Positions 57,816 through 64,000 of a DNA stretch of 64,000 bases are shown here, piece by piece. The stretch comes from Astragalus membranaceus (Eukaryota > Streptophyta > Magnoliopsida > Fabales > Fabaceae): positions 558,001 through 622,000 of the forward strand of contig CM076847.1 in NCBI GenBank assembly GCA_039519185.1. The letters run 5' to 3'. The notes beneath the pieces were generated by a model that worked only from the letters and a program-made list of their open reading frames with translations, had not been told where the DNA came from and did no database searches. Positions within the stretch are counted from its first letter, which is position 1. Each line of letters starts with the position of its first letter. Position numbers and translations under genes: made by a program.

Positions 57816-58921
57816 AGTTTTGGTCCCCCTATTTTCACCAACTCACGATTTTAATCCTCTAAAAAAAATTTTCACGAATTTAGTCCTCCTATTTTCACCA
57901 ACTCACGATTTTAGTCCCCCAATACTTTTTTTGACGAATTTACTCCCCCTATTTTTCCAATTTGTAAAATTAAAGTCCCCCTATTTTCCCAATTTGTAAA
58001 ATCAAAGTCCCCCTCATAAAAATTATTATTAATATTATTATTACAAAAATTGTTTTATAGTTCTTATATTTAATAAATAATAATTCCATCTTTCTTCTTC
58101 ATTCGATACTTCCTCTCCCTTCGCGAACCCTAATCTCAAATCCAGCAAACCCAACATTGTTCCTTCAAAAGTAAATCAGTTGGAATTTGTGAACACTGGG
58201 TATAATCATGAGCAGATAGATTAGTTTCTTAAGCACGTTGTCGTAGATTTTGTCCTATCATGTGTATGAAAATGTCTTTCCGAGAGATTCAAAACTCACT
58301 TCGATAGTAAAGTATAATTAATGAAGAAAATTTGAACTCCAAATTCACAAGAATATTGTTCTTCATGAACTTTTTTTTTGACAAAACGTTATCAACTTTT
58401 TTTTTGACAGCACGTTATCAACTTTTATAAACACAAAACTATTCTTTTTTTGGACAATAACACAAAACTATTTTTAGAAACTATAATCAAACATTTCTAG
58501 AGGCAACACTGATGTTTATATGGTTTGTTTTTGAATGAACGATGTTGAGTTTGCTGGGTTTGGGTTCGCGAAGGGAGAGGAATTATCGAATGAAGAAGAT
58601 GGAATTTTTATTTATTAAATATAATAATTAAATAACAATCTTTTGTAATTATAATAATAATAATTTTTATGTTTAAATTTCAACAAGGCAGACCAATGTG
58701 TCCGCTACGTAGGATAAGTGACTAACAACTCAGCTCCAATTTTGACCAAATTAGAGGGGGACCTTGATTTTACAAATTGGGAAAATAGGGGGACTAAATT
58801 CGTGAAATAAATTCTTGGGGGACTAAAATCGTGAGTTACTAAAAATAGGGGGACTAAATTCGTGAAAAAAATTCTTGGGGGACTAAAATCGTGAGTTGGT
58901 GAAAATAGGGGGACCAAAACT
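57816..58921. mobile_element. Long-inverted-repeat foldback MITE
   Basis: The left arm starts AGTTTTGGTCCCCC and the right arm ends with its complement GGGGGACCAAAACT. Arms of about 350 bp are complementary with indels, down to ttcgcgaaccctaat (58121 region) against its complement near 58560. Each arm carries a tandem repeat of ggggactaaa(a/t)tcgtga units. There is no coding capacity. A Mutator-like MITE is the best guess. The 9-bp flanks match at only five positions. Confidence 0.75.
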
Positions 58922-58930
58922 GTAATTAAT

Positions 58931-61798
58931 TGTAACACCCCGTTAATTTCTATCTTGTAGAAATTACCGAAGCGCACTACTGGCATACATCAGAGTGACT
59001 TCCTTTTTAAATACTGAACACATACTAATACTTGATGTTAAAAACCCATCAAGTTCGCTTACATAACTTAATATAAAATACATAAAGTCGGTCCTTACAC
59101 CACTCAACTAGTGTTCAGTACCAAAACCGAAAGTCTGCGGAAGCGATTTACAACTTAAAAACATAAGTCGTACCATCGTACATCTTAAGAAACTGAATAA
59201 CAATACCGAAATACAAATGAAACTGAATAACAAGACATAATGAAATAAAGATAGCGGCAGCTCCTCAAGCGTCTCCATAGCCATGCCTTACTGTCTTCAA
59301 CTTTCCCTGCTTAACTGAAAAACAACAACAATGGATTGGGTGAGACAACTTGTCTCAGTGAGTTCTATCGCGACCCCTTACTAATCCTCTCGGTTCAATT
59401 ATGCTTGATTCATTATTCTGATTCTAACTCATAGTCCTCTAAATTGACTATGTGGCTAACTAACTGAAGTTGTCCTTATAACCTTTAAGCCGGTTACAAG
59501 ACGCGACTCATAAACTGAACTAAACGTTGTCCTCATAACCCTTAAGCCGGTTACAAGAAACAACACATAAACTGAACTGATATTTTAGCGTGTCACCGGT
59601 CACTTGGCATAATAAGCTTCCGGTGAACCCGTCCCCACTAATCGGCTGGGTCCCTGATGGGGCCTAGGTTCATAGGGCTCATGACTTCCCCTCCCCTAGC
59701 ACACTAAACTGAAATAGGGTCGTCACCCTAACTGAACTGATGTATATATTTTAATATACCTGAACTGAACTGAACAATGAACTTAACATAACAATAACTT
59801 AACTTAACAATAAACTGAACATAATCATGAACTTAACTTAACATGAACTGATCCTAACATAAACTTATTACTAACGTGATCTAATTACTAACTTAGTCTA
59901 ATTATTAAGTGATCTCTCATGGATTACTAAGGTTCGCTAACTTAACTTATCAATCTTACTAAACCAGTCAGTCCAGCACAATACATCAATCACACTTAGC
60001 ATAATCATAACATAATAATCGGTCTCATAACATGAGCTTAGCTTAGACATAACAATCTCATAATCAGGGTTATATCCTCAAGAGCGAGTTAGAATCAATC
60101 AAACAATGGTATTAATAGGGTCACATCATCACAGTTGGTTGAGAAGGAGATCGGAAGAGGTTTGGAACCGAAAGGAGCGACGAAACAGAATTTAGGAGTA
60201 CGGTACCAGAAGGGGGCGCACGATCCGTGCCCAGGGGCGCACGATCCGGGCCCAGGGGCGCACGATCCGTGCGTCCTATTACTTTTCTCAAATTGGCAAC
60301 CCGAAGGGGGCGCACGGTCCGTGCGTCCTGTGAACTCAGAATAATGTCCTCTTTCGTTCCGTTTCGCTTTCCGATCGTTTCTAATCCGTAACCCGATCGA
60401 CATCCAACCTTCAAACAGAGTTTATACACATAATTCCAGACATAATCCAATCATCACAATCCACATATCAATCATGCAATTTTAATCACAATTTCAGTCC
60501 AACGATCAAACGACTCCATGACTTAGAACGATATTTTCGAAATCAATTCGACACCGGTTTTTCATAAAACGCGTGACTCGTTTCAGAATACATGACACAT
60601 CAATTTTATTCCCTAGTGAGTATAGAACTCACCTTTTGGCGATGACAATCGCTCCCAACGCCGAAGCTTCGCGAACTCGGACGAACGGCGATCCCACGAA
60701 TCTTCCCGAATCCGCTCCAGCTACTTCCAGCAACAAACCGTCAATTTGCAAGGAGCATAGCTAGGTCAATACGTGACCAAAATCCTTAAAATCAGTGCCC
60801 ATTGTGAAGAGAATTTTGTCTACTCTCTGATGGAGAAAGATTCACTTGCATGCAACCAGTGGTTTGGGAGATATTAACAAAACAAGAGGACTGCTCCGGA
60901 ACAGTGGCTGATTCTTAATCCGAAAGTTGTGAGTGTGATATCTCTCTCAGGGAGATACGACGTATTTACCGAAGGTAGGTAAAACGGGTTTTACCCAGAA
61001 TTTTCTGTGACTTGAAGAAACTGATTTCCAAGGCTTTGAACCTCCATCAACTCGACTTCTCCAGCTTCTAGACTCCACCCAACGGCTTACCAATGACAAT
61101 GTAGTGATTGAAACCCTCTAAGCTTGCTCTAATGATTCAAAATGTGGCTTGTTGATGACTTTAAAACCCTTCTCCAAGCCCAAGATGAACATAACTCAAA
61201 TTCTCCTCAAATGGAGCTTGGGTGTGAAAATGGTGGAAAGAGGATGAGGAGTTCTTTGGTGGTGATGTTGGCATCAAAAGTTAGAGGAGAAGACAAGGAT
61301 TGTAATGGTGAAGAGAGATTAAACATGCATCAAAGGATGGGACCTCCCTCTCCTCTCTTCTCTCACGTTTTCCTCCCTCTCCCTAAGCTCTCTCTCAATT
61401 TCTTTCTTTCTCAATTCTGGAATCAAGGAATGAAGTGAAGTGGGTTCTGGTGTGTATTGGGTTCAGCTGGCCACTAAAAGGTAGCGAAATTACTATCTTA
61501 CCCTTCAGCCACACACTTGTCTAATCCCCGCAATCACTTGACTTAAAATAATAATTCCAACTTAGCAAATAAGCACATATGCATGACAAGTAATTAGATC
61601 ATTATTTCATTTCCTATCATAGTAAATCAATTAATCACAAGCAATGACAATTCACTTAGCTCCATCACCTCATAAAATCAAAGATTTCCAATAATAATTA
61701 TTTATGATACCGAGCCATTCGATTAGTTAATTTCTTAAATCGCGACCGTCATTCTAATACCGACCGATGAAACTTCTAAAAATTTAGGGGATGTTACA
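58931..61798 (+). repeat. TGTAACA-type gypsy LTR E
   Basis: It begins TGTAACACCCCG and ends GGGGATGTTACA, the inverted termini of a common plant gypsy LTR type (chromovirus-like). It is 2868 bp with no internal retroelement region next to it, so a solo LTR is likely. The flanks TTAAT and ATAAG do not match. It contains GCACGATCCGTGC palindromes at 60218, 60239, 60260 and 60312. No gene is seen; the 98-codon frame at 61142-61438 has no domain. Confidence 0.65.
60212..60330. repeat. 21-bp tandem palindromic repeat in LTR E
   Basis: Three units (starts 60218, 60239, 60260) contain GCACGATCC(G/T)(G/T)GC-type palindromes preceded by cccaggggc. A fourth copy, GCACGGTCCGTGC, lies 52 bp on at 60312-60324. 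Confidence 0.88.
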
Positions 61799-63300
61799 AT
61801 AAGCCTAATTAATATTGGTTAGATTTTTTGTCAAAAAAAATTCGGTTAGATTTCTTAGAAATGTTAGAGAAAGAGAGATATCTATGATTAAAAATGTTAT
61901 AATTAAAAAAGTTTTCATTTTAGATTAAAAATTATGAGTAAAAAAATTTATTAAAAGTTTTTTTACGTGTTAAAAATATTAATAATGGATGCATTGGATG
62001 ATTTTTTTTGTTTAATGGATGGATTGAATGTCTTTAGTACACTTTTAATGAATTATAAATGGATTGTTTTTTTCACCAAAAAATGGATTATTTCCAATCC
62101 ATCTCTTATAATTCAAATCCAAAATCATCCAATCTATCCATTTCGACACCCTAATATTAGCGGAAAGGCGGGCACTATTATTTTTCTATGTATGTTTTTT
62201 TTATTGCGCTAACTTGATTCTATATATTTTAGTGGATTTCTTCTTTAATATTGATTTTACAGCAATGCTATTCGATACGAATAGCATCCTGTAAGAAATG
62301 TCGAAAATTAACTATTTAACATTGTGCTTTGTAACAACACAACCCCTCTCTGCAAATGATGGAAATCTCTATTTACACTACGTCGTACGTTTCTTTTCGT
62401 AGGAAGTAGCTTTATTCTTGATTTTAATATCTCTATGATAATAGAGAGATAAGAGAGAAGTGCGATTCAGAGAGAGAGAGAGAAATGAAATTGGTTGTGT
62501 TTGCGAGTTTGGAGAAGTTACTCTACTTCCTCTATTTTACTTGGTTTGAAGAACATTTTTGCACAAAAAGTAGAACAACAAAAAAACAGTTACGAGTAGT
62601 TATTCTTTTTATAGTAGTATAGAATAGCATAGCTATTCTGTTTATATAATCTTGGGTGCGACAAAAACTCTATTAAAAGGGAAGAACCTCGTGAATCGAC
62701 AAAGTCAGGCACAAATGGTCAGCCACGTTCCATGACGTAGATTAAAATTAACGGTTCAGATTACATCAATAATTACAAGATCTCTCGTCATCTTAATTGA
62801 AAAGAAACATTCATACGAGATCTTAAAATTAATGACATAATTTGAATAGTTAATTTTAATCTAACAATTATAATTAAATTATCAAAAATGATGTTTAGTA
62901 CAAATACAAAATGTATGGACGCGAGGAGGTGATGGGGTAGTTGTCATTTCTTTTATAAAAAACCCCTTTTGGGCCGTGCTTCTCTTTCAATTTCATTTTT
63001 CACGCTCTTTCTAACCCGATCATCTATCTCTCATCTAATATAAATTTATATGATTACTACTCAACTGCTTATGGTACATGTATAAGTATTTCAAGAGATT
63101 GTTTTGAATTGGGGTCCAGTTGGTTTGCACTACTTATGGTACATGTATACATTTTCTACATTTGAAGTCTCTTTTGTAGTTTCTACATTAGGGTAGACAA
63201 CTTAAAATGTTATTCTACTTAATTTAGTGTTTTTTTTGACCAAATAAGAATTCAATTTTTTGGTATATACCAGGGTATTACACAATCAACTAATAAAAAT
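61799..63300. other. AT-rich interval with MITE-like sequences
   Basis: No gene is seen. 61975-62155 is a tggatgga-rich stretch ending tttcgacaccctaat, like the end of a hAT-type MITE. 62261-62645 has imperfect inverted termini around aatgctattc and gaatagcat, another possible MITE. A short (GA)n lies at 62469-62484. Confidence 0.4.
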
Positions 63301-63304
63301 TTAG

Positions 63305-64000
63305 GCTAAAATGCTCCCGGGGTCCCTTAACATAATTTAAAGTAACGATTCAGTCATTTATATTTTTTTATCCCAAATATGTCGTTTATCTTTCAAATTT
63401 TTGGCACATAAATCATTTTCCGTCAACCTCCATCCAACTTTGTTAACAGTGCTGATGTGGCGTGCTGACTCATTATTTGATTTATATTTTTTATTCTGTT
63501 TATGCTTATGTGGCGTGCTAACTCATTATTTAATTTAAATTAATATTTTTTTTTACATCTGAATTGCTTCCATCTTCTTCTTCATGCTCAACCCTAATTT
63601 CTCCCATCTTCTTCTTCTTATTCTTCTTCTTCTTCTTCTTCTTCTTCTTCTTCTTCTTCAATTAATATGATTTTGTCAAGTGTTACAACAAAATTGTTTC
63701 CGAATCCAGAATCATTCCCAGCAATTTCGTTTCCATCTTCTTCTTCATCTGAATTGCTTCCATCTTCTTCTTCATGCCCATATTCTCATTGTGTTCGTTC
63801 CCAGCAACACAACAACAATCGTTTTCATTCCCAGCAATCATTCTCTAATCGGCAGCAATTTCGTTCCCAGCAACACAACAACAACAATAATTTTCGTTTC
63901 GTTTCCCAACAGCAACACACAACAACAGCAACCGATTCTGGGTTTGAAACGATTTTGGGTTTGTAATGATTCTGGATTCGGAAACGAGATGGTTTTCCAA
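63305..64000. mobile_element. Left part of a probable MITE or foldback element (runs off window)
   Basis: ctaaaatgctcccggggtcc followed by cttaacataatttaaag resembles the inverted-repeat end of a Mutator-like MITE. It is followed by a cttcttcttc tract (63611-63658) and an aaccctaattt string, the same layout as the left half of 57816-58921. The open frame at 63667-63966 is Ser/Gln/Asn-rich low complexity. The right end is outside the window. Confidence 0.35.

Noticed and set aside
58926..61803. Target duplication of LTR E
   Set aside because: TTAAT and ATAAG do not match; the termini are convincing but the insertion border is not confirmed.
63667..63966. Ser/Gln/Asn-rich 99-codon frame near the right edge
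   Set aside because: Follows a cttcttc tract inside a probable MITE; low complexity and cut by a stop without any domain.

Overview
The window is repeat-dense plant nuclear DNA. The mix of families (an Ogre-type long-LTR Ty3/gypsy element, Athila-like gypsy elements, CACTA, hAT-like and Helitron sequences) suggests a eudicot, most likely a legume. That assignment is inference. I see no intact host gene. Almost everything can be assigned to mobile elements inserted into one another, and most insertions can be ordered because the target-site duplications (TSDs) are still readable.

Left block (about 600-34667). A Helitron-type PIF1 helicase pseudogene on the minus strand is the oldest layer. 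It survives in three pieces: C-terminal 617-1143, middle 2495-2994 and N-terminal 33382-33696. A 1.35-kb non-autonomous CACTA element (1144-2491, TSD ATC) separates the first two. A 30.4-kb composite (2995-33381, TSD GTCAC) separates the second from the third. The composite is an Athila-like retrotransposon, called element A here, with about 8.1 kb of its own sequence. Three elements are inserted in it: a CACTA element carrying two kinesin gene fragments (6611-11988, TSD TGG) in the protease region; a minus-strand non-autonomous Athila-like element (15176-21002, TSD TAAAT) in the 3' LTR; and an Ogre-type element (21075-32148, TSD GTGCC) in the same LTR. A hAT-like MITE (33697-34667) truncates the helicase at its other end.

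Middle block (34668-38083). This is AT-rich DNA without a recognisable gene. It holds a tRNA-like SINE fragment and weak Helitron-like termini.

Right block (38084-61798). A solo-like LTR (C, 38084-39717) abuts a degenerate hAT-like element (39719-57608). Inside that lie a 15.7-kb CACTA element (39768-55459, TSD GTC) with two broken En/Spm-type transposase genes, and a second hAT-like element (55833-57395) that itself holds a solo LTR (D, 56189-57348, TSD CCCAA). The CACTA element is interrupted by a third Athila-like element (B, 46270-52940, TSD AGGGC). A long-inverted-repeat foldback MITE (57816-58921) and a TGTAACA-type LTR (E, 58931-61798) follow. The last 2 kb carries MITE-like DNA and low-complexity sequence.

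The most unusual observation concerns short palindromic motifs. Each LTR family except the 15176-21002 element carries its own motif in several copies: TGCTATAGCA in A, GCTGTAGCG in B, TGCAGATGCA in C, TCGCGTCGCGA in D, GCACGATCCGTGC in E, AGCGTCAAAACGCT in the Ogre-type LTR, and a CTCGAG-centred unit in the leftmost repeat. In A and B the copies usually recur at exactly 15 bp. In A they also lie in frame inside gag and pol. A, B and C share an LTR backbone but carry different motifs at the same position, and the two LTRs of A differ by one unit. I know of no described function for this.
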